The position numbers and the translations under genes were made by a program. DNA of 10,077 nt from Oscillospiraceae bacterium (lineage in GTDB: Bacteria; Bacillota; Clostridia; Oscillospirales; Oscillospiraceae): assembly GCA_031266955.1 (NCBI GenBank), contig JAISAA010000298.1, positions 1 through 10,077 of the forward strand. The letters run 5' to 3'. Below are positions 1 to 6,343 of the stretch, piece by piece. Each line of letters opens with the position of its first letter. Within the stretch, counting starts at the first letter, position 1. The notes under the pieces were generated by a model. It had not been told where the DNA came from and ran no database searches. It saw nothing but the letters and a program-made list of their open reading frames with translations.

Positions 1-747
1 TACGTGCGCAGCCGCGAATTCGGGTTCATTGCGGACACGCCGCGCGCCGTTTTGCTGCTGAGGCAGACGGAGAATCCGGCGCTTGACGTTATGGAGAGCG
101 TGCGGGAGGTGTTTCCGGATACGCAGCGCGATTTCGTCGTGTCGATGTCGGCGAGCGACACGGTTGTCGTCGCGACGCTCAAAACCAAAGGGAACGTCAG
201 CGACGATGAAGACGACGATGACGACAGGCAGGACGAGCTTCAAGAGCTTTCCTCGATGCTCGCGCGCCGTCTGCGCGTGTCGGGCGCGCCGCCGTTCGTC
301 ATCGGAGTGGGCTCCGCGGCGAAAAGTCTGCGTCAGCTCGCCGACAAGTACAAGGAAGCGCAGGTCTCGATAGAGGTCGGCAAGGTCTTTGATACGGAAC
401 GGGCGATCATCCTCTACGAAAACCTCGGCATCGGGAGGCTTATCTATCAGCTTCCGAAGCGGCTGTGCGAGATGTTCCTGTCGGAGGTTTTCAAGAAAAA
501 CCCGATAGAGGCGCTCGACGCCGAAACGCTTTATACGATAAACAAGTTCTTTGAAAACAATCTGAACGTCTCCGAGACCTCGCGGAGGCTGTTCGTCCAC
601 CGGAACACGCTTGTGTACAGGCTTGAGAAAATCAAAAAGCTCACGGGTCTCGACCTGCGCGAGCTCGACCACGCCATCGTGTTCAAGGTAGCGCTGATGG
701 TAACGAAATACTTGAGCTCACAGGGGAAGGGCGGCTTCTCAATTTAA
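1..747 (+). CDS. PucR/CdaR-type transcriptional regulator, 5'-truncated by the window
   Basis: This is the C-terminal part of a DNA-binding regulator. The frame is open from base 1, so the GTG at 4 is probably internal and the true start lies upstream. Numbering from that GTG, residues about 15-150 resemble the GGDEF-like middle domain of CdaR/PucR regulators. Residues about 176-235 form the PucR C-terminal helix-turn-helix: the stretch NVSETSRRLFVHRNTLVYRL (188 on) carries the typical 'HRNTLVYRL' recognition helix, followed by KIKKLTGLDLRE. An acidic run lies at residues 66-78, with nine of eleven residues Asp or Glu from 67 to 78 apart from Arg-Gln; it looks like a surface loop insertion. 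Family members answer to metabolites, but the ligand cannot be read from sequence. The gene ends 71 bp before ftsE on the same strand and may be co-transcribed with it. The family is clear; the target genes are unknown. Confidence 0.88.
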   Translation, partial: YVRSREFGFIADTPRAVLLLRQTENPALDVMESVREVFPDTQRDFVVSMSASDTVVVATLKTKGNVSDDEDDDDDRQDELQELSSMLARRLRVSGAPPFVIGVGSAAKSLRQLADKYKEAQVSIEVGKVFDTERAIILYENLGIGRLIYQLPKRLCEMFLSEVFKKNPIEALDAETLYTINKFFENNLNVSETSRRLFVHRNTLVYRLEKIKKLTGLDLRELDHAIVFKVALMVTKYLSSQGKGGFSI

Positions 748-782
748 GGGAGGCCGCGACAATAACGTAAGGGGGATTCTTC

Positions 783-802
783 CGCGCGGCTGACTCCGCG
801 CG
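783..802 (+). promoter_or_regulatory. GC-only stem-loop just upstream of ftsE
   Basis: CGCGCGG (783-789) pairs with CCGCGCG (796-802) around the 6-nt loop CTGACT, giving a 7-bp all-GC stem. It ends 16 nt before the ftsE start codon and is followed by an A-rich stretch, not a T-tract, so it is not a standard intrinsic terminator. It may influence ribosome access to ftsE or partly uncouple ftsE from the upstream regulator gene. The structure is seen; the role is inferred. Confidence 0.35.
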
Positions 803-818
803 CGATCACAAAAAATCA

Positions 819-1508
819 ATGGTTCACTTGCACGATGTGTTCAAAACTTACGCAAACGGCACGAAGGCGCTGAAAGGCGCGTCATTCGACTTAGAGCCGG
901 GCGAGTTCGCGTTCCTCGTCGGGCCGTCCGGCTCCGGGAAATCGACGATCATAAAGCTGCTTATCGGAGAGGTCGCGCCCACGGACGGTAAAATTACCGT
1001 GGCGGGCTTCGACGTCTCGGCGATCAAGCCGCGCCGCCTGCCGCAGCTTCGCCGCCGCGTCGGCGTTATATTTCAGGATTTCCGCCTCATCGACAAAAAG
1101 ACGGTTTACGAAAACGTCGCGTTCGCGATGCGCGCCGTCGGCGCGTCGAACAAGCAGATACGCCAGAGGGTGCCGTATGTCCTCGACCTCGTCGGGCTCG
1201 ATATGAAGTCAAAGGCGTTTCCGACGGAGCTTTCGGGCGGAGAGCAGCAGCGCGTCGCCGTCGCCCGCGCGCTCGTGAATAATCCGGGGCTCATAGTCGC
1301 GGACGAGCCGACGGGGAACCTCGACCCCGCGCGCAGCCTCGAAATACTGACGCTGCTGCAAAAAATCAACGAGCTGCAAACCACGGTGCTCGTAGTAACG
1401 CACGAAAAATCGCTTGTAGACCAGCTGTCCCGGCGCGTCATAGCGATAGACGGCGGGCGAATAATCAGCGACGGAACGGGCGGGTATTACAACTATGAAG
1501 AGTTTTAG
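819..1508 (+). CDS. ftsE: Cell division ATP-binding protein FtsE
   Basis: FtsE is the cytoplasmic ATPase of the FtsEX complex, a type VII ABC system that does not transport but passes conformational signals through FtsX to extracellular peptidoglycan hydrolases. At 229 aa it has normal FtsE length. Visible motifs are Walker A GPSGSGKST (35-43), Q-loop Gln86 in IFQDFRL, the signature LSGGEQQR (138-145), Walker B LIVADEPTGNLD (158-169, catalytic Glu163) and the H-loop His195 in VVTHE. The ATG at 819 is the only sensible start, since no in-frame start lies just upstream, and it gives the standard MVHLHDVFKTY opening. No clear Shine-Dalgarno sequence precedes it; the nearest G-rich run, AAGGGGG at about 769-775, is over 40 nt away behind a hairpin. 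The gene overlaps ftsX by 14 bp, which points to translational coupling. Confidence 0.97.
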   Translation: MVHLHDVFKTYANGTKALKGASFDLEPGEFAFLVGPSGSGKSTIIKLLIGEVAPTDGKITVAGFDVSAIKPRRLPQLRRRVGVIFQDFRLIDKKTVYENVAFAMRAVGASNKQIRQRVPYVLDLVGLDMKSKAFPTELSGGEQQRVAVARALVNNPGLIVADEPTGNLDPARSLEILTLLQKINELQTTVLVVTHEKSLVDQLSRRVIAIDGGRIISDGTGGYYNYEEF

Positions 1509-2382
1509 AGCGGGATATTACATACGCGAAGGGCTTTCGAGCATTTTCACGCACGGCTTTATGTCCTTCGCCAGTGTGTTCATAATAATCGCCTGCCTTA
1601 TCATAATGGGCAGCTTTACGCTTGTCGCCGTGAATGTAAATAAGATCATCGGAGAATTTGAGGACGAGAACGTCGTTCTCGCGTATGTCAACGAATCGTA
1701 TTCCGTTGACGAGGCGCGCGCGCTCACGTCAGCTATCGAGGCTATCCCGAACGTGCGCACGGCGCAGTTCGTCACGCGCGAGAACGCGTTTGACAGCTTT
1801 TTGTCCGGGGTCGCGGATAAGTCGCGTTTTGCGGATATAGACGCGTCCGTGTTCCGCCACAGATTTATCATATACGTGGACGACATTGCGGGTATGGCGC
1901 GGACGCAGGACGATTTGCTGAATACGCAGGGCATCGTGAGGGTGACGGCGAATCTTATCATCGCGCGCGCGTTCGTCACGCTGCGGAACATCGTTTCCGG
2001 CGTTTCCGCCGTGATAGTCGCGGTACTGCTCGTCATCTCGCTGTTCATTATGATGAATACGATAAAGCTCGCCACGTTTGAGAGGCGGGACGAGATCGCT
2101 ATTATGAAGATCGTGGGCGCGGAGAATTCCTTCATACGCTGGCCGTTTGTGTTCGAGGGCTTTATCCTCGGGCTGCTCGGCTCACTTTTCGCGTTTATCG
2201 CGCAGTGGGGGATATACGCCGTCGTGACAGACGCGCTCATCCCGGGCGGCGGCGTCAGCTTTATACAGACGATACCGTTCTCACAGGTCTCTCTGCCGCT
2301 CTGCGCGATTTTTATAGCCATAGGCTTCGGCGTCGGGGTCTTGGGCAGCAGCTTTGCCATCCGCAAGTATCTTAAGGTTTAA
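1495..2382 (+). CDS. ftsX: Cell division permease-like protein FtsX
   Basis: FtsX is the membrane half of the FtsEX complex. It carries the FtsE ATPase cycle to a periplasmic or wall-side hydrolase through its extracellular loop. The 295-aa protein shows the FtsX topology: a short cytoplasmic N-terminus (MKSFRAGYYIREGLSSI), TM1 about 21-47, an extracellular domain about 50-160, then TM2 (about 165-190), TM3 (about 213-245) and TM4 (about 268-290). The cytoplasmic coupling segment NTIKLATFERRDEIAIMKIV after TM2 is characteristic of the FtsX/MacB family. The start ATG sits inside the last codons of ftsE, and the TAA stop overlaps a downstream ATG by one base. The neighbouring M23 coiled-coil peptidase is the likely partner hydrolase. 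Confidence 0.96.
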   Translation: MKSFRAGYYIREGLSSIFTHGFMSFASVFIIIACLIIMGSFTLVAVNVNKIIGEFEDENVVLAYVNESYSVDEARALTSAIEAIPNVRTAQFVTRENAFDSFLSGVADKSRFADIDASVFRHRFIIYVDDIAGMARTQDDLLNTQGIVRVTANLIIARAFVTLRNIVSGVSAVIVAVLLVISLFIMMNTIKLATFERRDEIAIMKIVGAENSFIRWPFVFEGFILGLLGSLFAFIAQWGIYAVVTDALIPGGGVSFIQTIPFSQVSLPLCAIFIAIGFGVGVLGSSFAIRKYLKV

Positions 2383-2402
2383 TGTCGGGGGGTCTTATTA
2401 TT

Positions 2403-3638
2403 ATGAAAAACAGGAAGCTCCACAGGATAGTCGCGATAATTCTCGCGCTCGTTATGGTCGTGTCCGTGCTTTGGGCGGCGCTGAGCGCGCTGACGGCGAG
2501 CGCCGTGACGCAGACGCAGATAGATAAGCTGAAAAACGAGCGAAAAGAGCTGAGCGAGCAGAAGCGCGCCGTGCAGTCTGAGATAAATTCGCTGCAATAC
2601 GAACAGCTTTCGGCGTCGGCAAAGAAAAAAGTGCTCGACGGCAGGATAAGCCTGACAGAGCTGGAGATCGACAATATAAACGAGCAGATCGAGACCTACC
2701 GCCTGTTGATAGCCGAAAAAGAAATTGAGGTAAAGCAGGCGCAGGGGAGAGAGGACGACCAGCTCGGCCTGTACAAGCGCCGCGTCCGCGATATGGAGGA
2801 AAACGGCGCGATCTCATATTTAGCCGTGGTGTTCGACGCGGCGAGCTTTTCAGACCTACTCGCGCGCATAGACTTCGTCGGCGATATAATGCGCTCCGAC
2901 GAGGCGGCGTACCGCGACCTCGTCCGGGCGCGGCTTGACACCGTAGCGGCGAAGGACGAGCTTATCGCGACGGTGGCGGAGCAGGAGGCGGAGAAGGTCG
3001 CGCTGCAAGAAAAGCAGGCGGAGCTTGAGGTGCAGGTAGCCGAATCGATTGAGCTTTTGCAGCGCATTGACGATGACCTGACCGCGCGCACGGCCTTCTG
3101 GGACGAAATAAACGCCGAGACCGAGCGGCTGCAAGCCGAGATAAACGCGCTTGCGGAGGAGCTGCGCCGCCAAGAGGAGGCCGCCGCCGCGCAGGGCCGC
3201 TCGACCGGGACCGTATATGGCACGGGCTCCTTGCAATGGCCCGGCACGAGCAACGTCGTGACGCGCGAATTCGGTACGATGCCGCACCCGATATATCACG
3301 ATTTAAGGCCGCACTACGGCATTGACATACGCGCCGCCTACGGCTCTGATATTCATGCCGCCGACAGCGGGAAGGTCATCACCTCGACGTACAGCTCGTC
3401 TTACGGAAATTACATAGTCATCAGCCACGGCTCGGGTATGACGACGCTTTATGCGCATATGTCAAAGCTGAAATCCAAGGTGGGCGATACCGTGTCAAAG
3501 GGCGCCGTCATCGGCTACGCCGGCTCGACGGGCGCCTCGACGGCGACGCACTTGCATTTCGAGGTCTCAGTCAATGGAGAAAAGATAGACCCGCTGAAAT
3601 ATTTCAGCAGTGACGGATATATAAAGAAAAACGGCTGA
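2403..3638 (+). CDS. Secreted coiled-coil M23 (LytM) peptidase, probable FtsEX-controlled murein hydrolase
   Basis: A likely peptidoglycan endopeptidase activated by FtsEX, built like EnvC/PcsB-type partners. From the ATG at 2403 (411 aa), residues 1-34 are a signal peptide with basic start MKNRKLHR, hydrophobic core and ASA cleavage motif. Residues 35-122 and 150-260 are long Lys/Glu-rich coiled coils, split by a hinge (about 125-148, ISYLAVVFDAASFSDLLARI) like the conserved hinge of PcsB/CwlO/EnvC coiled coils. Residues about 285-400 are the LytM domain. Zinc ligands His304 and Asp308 (HYGID) and His385 (HLHFEV), plus catalytic His352 (YAHMSKL) and His383, are all present. Unlike degenerate E. 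coli EnvC, this domain should be active. Start choice: ATG 2403 has GGGGGG (2387-2392) 10 nt upstream and gives a clean signal peptide. ATG 2382, overlapping the ftsX stop, would add seven residues and is the alternative. Regulation is probably by FtsEX conformation. Confidence 0.9.
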   Translation: MKNRKLHRIVAIILALVMVVSVLWAALSALTASAVTQTQIDKLKNERKELSEQKRAVQSEINSLQYEQLSASAKKKVLDGRISLTELEIDNINEQIETYRLLIAEKEIEVKQAQGREDDQLGLYKRRVRDMEENGAISYLAVVFDAASFSDLLARIDFVGDIMRSDEAAYRDLVRARLDTVAAKDELIATVAEQEAEKVALQEKQAELEVQVAESIELLQRIDDDLTARTAFWDEINAETERLQAEINALAEELRRQEEAAAAQGRSTGTVYGTGSLQWPGTSNVVTREFGTMPHPIYHDLRPHYGIDIRAAYGSDIHAADSGKVITSTYSSSYGNYIVISHGSGMTTLYAHMSKLKSKVGDTVSKGAVIGYAGSTGASTATHLHFEVSVNGEKIDPLKYFSSDGYIKKNG

Positions 3639-3672
3639 CGACAAAAATCAAACGAAAGGAATTGACAGAAAA

Positions 3673-4362
3673 ATGGCTTACGAAGTAATAAAAATTTCCG
3701 AGGGGACGTGGCGGATAGAGGACGGTATGGTGCGCTGCTTCCTGTTTGCCGGCGAAAGCCGCGCGCTGCTCGTCGATACCGGGATGAGCGGCGGCGAGTT
3801 GCTCGCCGAGGTCCGGGCTTTGACAAGCCTGCCCGTCACGCTCGTGAACACGCACGCGGACGGGGACCATACCGGCGCGAACGGTCAATTCGCCGAGGCG
3901 TATATGCACCCCGCCGAATTCACGTATTATTACGAGGACGACGGGAACCGCGTCCCTCCCGCGCGCGCGATGTGGGACGGCGACGTCATCGACCTCGGAG
4001 GCCGGAGCTTTGAGGTCTTCGTCATTCCGGGACACACGAACGGCAGCATAGCGCTGCTCGACCGCGCGAACCGCGTGATCGTCACGGGGGACAGCGTGTC
4101 GCGCGTGCCCGTATTTATGTTTGGGCGGCAGCGGAATATTCGCGCGTATATTTGCAGTATGAACCGCCTGCTCGCGATGGCCGGCGACTTTGACACAGTA
4201 TATCCCTCGCACGGCGAATTCCCTGTGGGAGCTGAGGAAATACGCAAGCTAATAGCCGCGGCTGAGCAATTGCTAAAAGGCGGGCTTGACCCGCAGGACA
4301 CACCCTTCCCGCTCCCCGCGAAAATGTACTCATTTGACGGGGTGGGGTTTTATTACGCGTAA
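3673..4362 (+). CDS. Metallo-beta-lactamase-fold hydrolase with variant metal motif
   Basis: A 229-aa cytoplasmic metal-dependent hydrolase of the MBL superfamily; the substrate is unknown. The fold signature is complete: an N-terminal strand pair ending in LLVDTG (32-37), the metal loop NTHADGDHTG (59-68), His121 in IPGHTNGS, Asp140 in VTGDS and the last His180 in YPSHGEF. In the canonical HxHxDH motif the second His is replaced by Asp63, while His61, Asp65 and His66 are kept. The Asp could still ligate zinc or iron, and the remaining ligands are intact, so an active enzyme is likely. AAAGGA (3655-3660) lies 12 nt before the ATG. The gene follows the ftsEX operon after 34 bp with no visible terminator, so read-through transcription is possible. 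It is convergent with the ABC gene, only 16 bp apart. Confidence 0.9.
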   Translation: MAYEVIKISEGTWRIEDGMVRCFLFAGESRALLVDTGMSGGELLAEVRALTSLPVTLVNTHADGDHTGANGQFAEAYMHPAEFTYYYEDDGNRVPPARAMWDGDVIDLGGRSFEVFVIPGHTNGSIALLDRANRVIVTGDSVSRVPVFMFGRQRNIRAYICSMNRLLAMAGDFDTVYPSHGEFPVGAEEIRKLIAAAEQLLKGGLDPQDTPFPLPAKMYSFDGVGFYYA

Positions 4363-4365
4363 ATC

Positions 4366-4384
4366 AAAAAAATAGCTTTCAGCC
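4366..4384 (-). terminator. Possible weak intrinsic terminator of the ABC exporter gene
   Basis: Read on the minus strand, GGCT-GAA-AGCT (4384-4374) forms a short 4-bp stem with one G-T pair, followed by one A and a run of seven T (4372-4366). The stem overlaps the TGA stop. The T-run is convincing but the stem is weak. No comparable signal is seen on the plus strand for the convergent hydrolase gene. Confidence 0.3.
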
Positions 4385-6109
4385 GGCGTTTTGGAGGTCG
4401 TACATCTTGCGGTACAGCCCGTTTTGCGCCATAAGCTGTTCGTGGGTGCCGAGCTCCGCTATCTCGCAGTCTTTGAAAACCGCTATCTGATCGGCGTTTA
4501 TTATCGTCGAAAGGCGGTGCGCTATCGCGATTATTGTGTGCGTTCCCGTGAGCTCGTCTATCGAGTTTTGGATCATACGTTCCGTTTCGGCGTCCACGCT
4601 GCTCGTCGCTTCGTCGAGGATGAGCACGGGGGCGCGGGCGAGGACGGCTCTCGCTATCGCCACGCGCTGCTTTTGCCCGCCGGAGAGCTTGACGCCGCGC
4701 TCGCCCGTTACGCTGTCGTAGCCGTCGGGCATCGCGATGATATCCTCGTGGATACCCGCGATTTTCGCGGCGGCGACGATTTCCTCAAAATCGGCTTCCG
4801 GGCGGGCGTAGGCGATGTTCTCCGCCAGCGTCGTGTTGAATAAAAATGTGTCCTGCGGGACGAAGGCGATGTTCCGCCGCAGACTGCCGAGCGTAAGCGA
4901 GCGCAGGTCGCGCCCGTCGAGGCTGACGCCGCCTTCTACAGGGTCATAAAACCGCGCCGCGAGATTGACGACGGTCGTTTTGCCGACGCCCGTCGGGCCC
5001 ACGAGAGCGGTAAAGCTGCCGGGCTTGACCGTCAGATTTATATTTTTGAGTATCGGCTTCGCCGGGTCGTAACTGAAGCTGACGTTGTCGAAGCGTATTT
5101 CGCCTTCGCAGCGCGTGAGCTCCTCAGCGCCTTCCTCGTTTTTTATATCCACGGGCGTGTCGAGTATTTCGATAACGCGCTCCGCGCCGGCGACGGCGCT
5201 TTGCATCGACTCCATCCGCGCGGCCAGCCCCGCTATCGGCGCGTAAAACAGGCTTATGTAAAACACAAAGCCTATAATTTCGCTCACGTTCGTCTGATTC
5301 CTGAAAGCGAACCACCCGCCCGCTCCGAGGACGATGACGAGCCCGCAGGAGGTAAGCAGATTCACGCCCGGATTGAAGAAAGCGCCGCGCGTCAGCGCTT
5401 GCAGCAGCGTCACGGTGAAATTTCTGAAAGAGACGTGCACCTTCGCCGCCGCGCGTTTTTCCTGCCCGAAGGCGCGCACGACCTGTATCCCGGCGAAATG
5501 GTCGTTGAGGTTGGTGTTTATCTCGCCGATGTATTTTTGGCGGTTGCGGAACAGCGGCCTGATCTTGACGGAATAAACCTGCCCGAGAACTGCGATGAAC
5601 GGGATCGGTATGCACGTCAGCACGGCGAGGCGCGGGTTCATCGTGAACAGTATAATGGTGACGCCGATGAAGGTCAGTATGTCGGAAATCGTCTCGGGGA
5701 TCAGGTGGGCGTAAAGCAGCTCCAAGTCGGCGCTGTCGGTGACGACGCGGCTCATTAAATCGCCCGTGTGAACAGACGCAAAATACTCGGTTGAAAAGCT
5801 CTGCATAGTTCCGTACAGCTTCAGGCGCACTTTTTCAACGATGTTCCACGCCGCCTGATGCGCCGATATATTTGCGGCGGCGCGGCATATTTCTCGCGCA
5901 AGTATCGTCCCGAGCATAGCGAGCGCGAGCGACGCCACGCCCCCGAGCGCCGCTTCCGTCACGCCCGCGCTGATCTTATCTATCAGCGCCATTTGCAGCC
6001 GCGGCACAAAAAGGTTCATTCCCGTCATCGACACGGTCAGCAGGACTGCAAGGACGAGCAGCTTTCTGTAGCCGGCGGTTTCTCTTGACAGGCGCAAAAG
6101 GACTTTCAT
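4379..6109 (-). CDS. ABC exporter half-transporter (fused TM and ATPase domains)
   Basis: A 576-aa type IV (MsbA/MdlB/LmrA-like) exporter subunit that would act as a homodimer, or as a heterodimer with a partner elsewhere, moving a lipid, peptide or drug outward with ATP. Residues about 1-310 hold six predicted membrane helices. The nucleotide-binding domain begins about residue 335 (IRFDNVSFSYDP). Motifs are Walker A GPTGVGKTT (371-379), signature LSGGQKQR (475-482), Walker B VLILDEATSSVD (495-506, catalytic Glu500) and H-loop His531 (IAHRLST). The catalytic residues are intact, so there is no sign of a degenerate site. The start at 6109 (MKVLLRL) has GGAG 8 nt upstream; the ATG at 6115 lies only 2 nt from that site and is less likely. 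It has its own strong promoter and faces the PocR-AraC regulator head to head, suggesting control by that regulator. The substrate cannot be predicted. Confidence 0.95.
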   Translation of the reverse strand: MKVLLRLSRETAGYRKLLVLAVLLTVSMTGMNLFVPRLQMALIDKISAGVTEAALGGVASLALAMLGTILAREICRAAANISAHQAAWNIVEKVRLKLYGTMQSFSTEYFASVHTGDLMSRVVTDSADLELLYAHLIPETISDILTFIGVTIILFTMNPRLAVLTCIPIPFIAVLGQVYSVKIRPLFRNRQKYIGEINTNLNDHFAGIQVVRAFGQEKRAAAKVHVSFRNFTVTLLQALTRGAFFNPGVNLLTSCGLVIVLGAGGWFAFRNQTNVSEIIGFVFYISLFYAPIAGLAARMESMQSAVAGAERVIEILDTPVDIKNEEGAEELTRCEGEIRFDNVSFSYDPAKPILKNINLTVKPGSFTALVGPTGVGKTTVVNLAARFYDPVEGGVSLDGRDLRSLTLGSLRRNIAFVPQDTFLFNTTLAENIAYARPEADFEEIVAAAKIAGIHEDIIAMPDGYDSVTGERGVKLSGGQKQRVAIARAVLARAPVLILDEATSSVDAETERMIQNSIDELTGTHTIIAIAHRLSTIINADQIAVFKDCEIAELGTHEQLMAQNGLYRKMYDLQNAG

Positions 6110-6152
6110 TGTCATTTCTCCGTTTCATCGTATCAGGACTTAATATACGTAT

Positions 6153-6181
6153 ACTATACAATGCGGCGTCGGATTTTTCAA
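6153..6181 (-). promoter_or_regulatory. Sigma-70/SigA-type promoter of the ABC exporter gene
   Basis: On the minus strand, TTGAAA (6181-6176) and TATAGT (6158-6153) are separated by exactly 17 nt, close to the vegetative consensus. Transcription would begin near 6146, giving a leader of about 37 nt with GGAGAA (6121-6116) as ribosome binding site. Confidence 0.75.
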
Positions 6182-6220
6182 GCGCTATCGCAGGCGGCAA
6201 GAAAACGGAGCGGGCGATCC

Positions 6221-6260
6221 AATTAAAATCTGCGGCGCCGTTCCCCAAAATTAAAAATCT
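6221..6260 (+). promoter_or_regulatory. A/T-rich direct repeat in the divergent intergenic region (operator or UP-element candidate)
   Basis: AATTAAAATCT (6221-6231) recurs as AATTAAAAATCT (6249-6260), starts 28 nt apart, in an otherwise GC-rich region. The second copy abuts the -35 box of the regulator promoter. Direct-repeat half-sites next to -35 are typical of AraC-family activators. An A/T-rich UP element is the alternative reading. The repeat is seen; its binding function is inferred. Confidence 0.45.
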
Positions 6261-6288
6261 TGCCTTTGCCGGCGTTATATGCTATAAT
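6260..6288 (+). promoter_or_regulatory. Sigma-70/SigA-type promoter of the PocR-AraC regulator
   Basis: TTGCCT (6260-6265) and a perfect TATAAT (6283-6288) are 17 nt apart, and the -10 box is preceded by TATATGC resembling an extended -10. The predicted start near 6295 gives a leader of about 50 nt. Confidence 0.75.
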
Positions 6289-6343
6289 CGCTCAAACAAT
6301 CTACATTCTGCAAGGTTTTCAGACACAGACAGGAGCGACGCGT

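Noticed and set aside
1518..2366. Long minus-strand open frame of 282 codons opposite ftsX
   Set aside because: ftsX is clearly the coding strand, with family motifs and operon overlap; the antisense frame is Ser/Thr/Met-rich and resembles no known protein.
5201..5758. Plus-strand open frame of 185 codons inside the ABC exporter gene
   Set aside because: It lies opposite the membrane domain of a well-supported exporter and shows no domain or start signal.
6153..6288. Transfer or mobile element boundary at the A/T-rich divergent region
   Set aside because: The lower GC is explained by two promoters and a direct repeat; no terminal repeats, integrase or tRNA fragment are visible.
6260..6343. 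Extending the PocR-AraC gene to an upstream TTG at 6260
   Set aside because: That codon is part of the -35 box, and the transcript would start downstream of it; the ATG at 6344 has a proper AGGAG.
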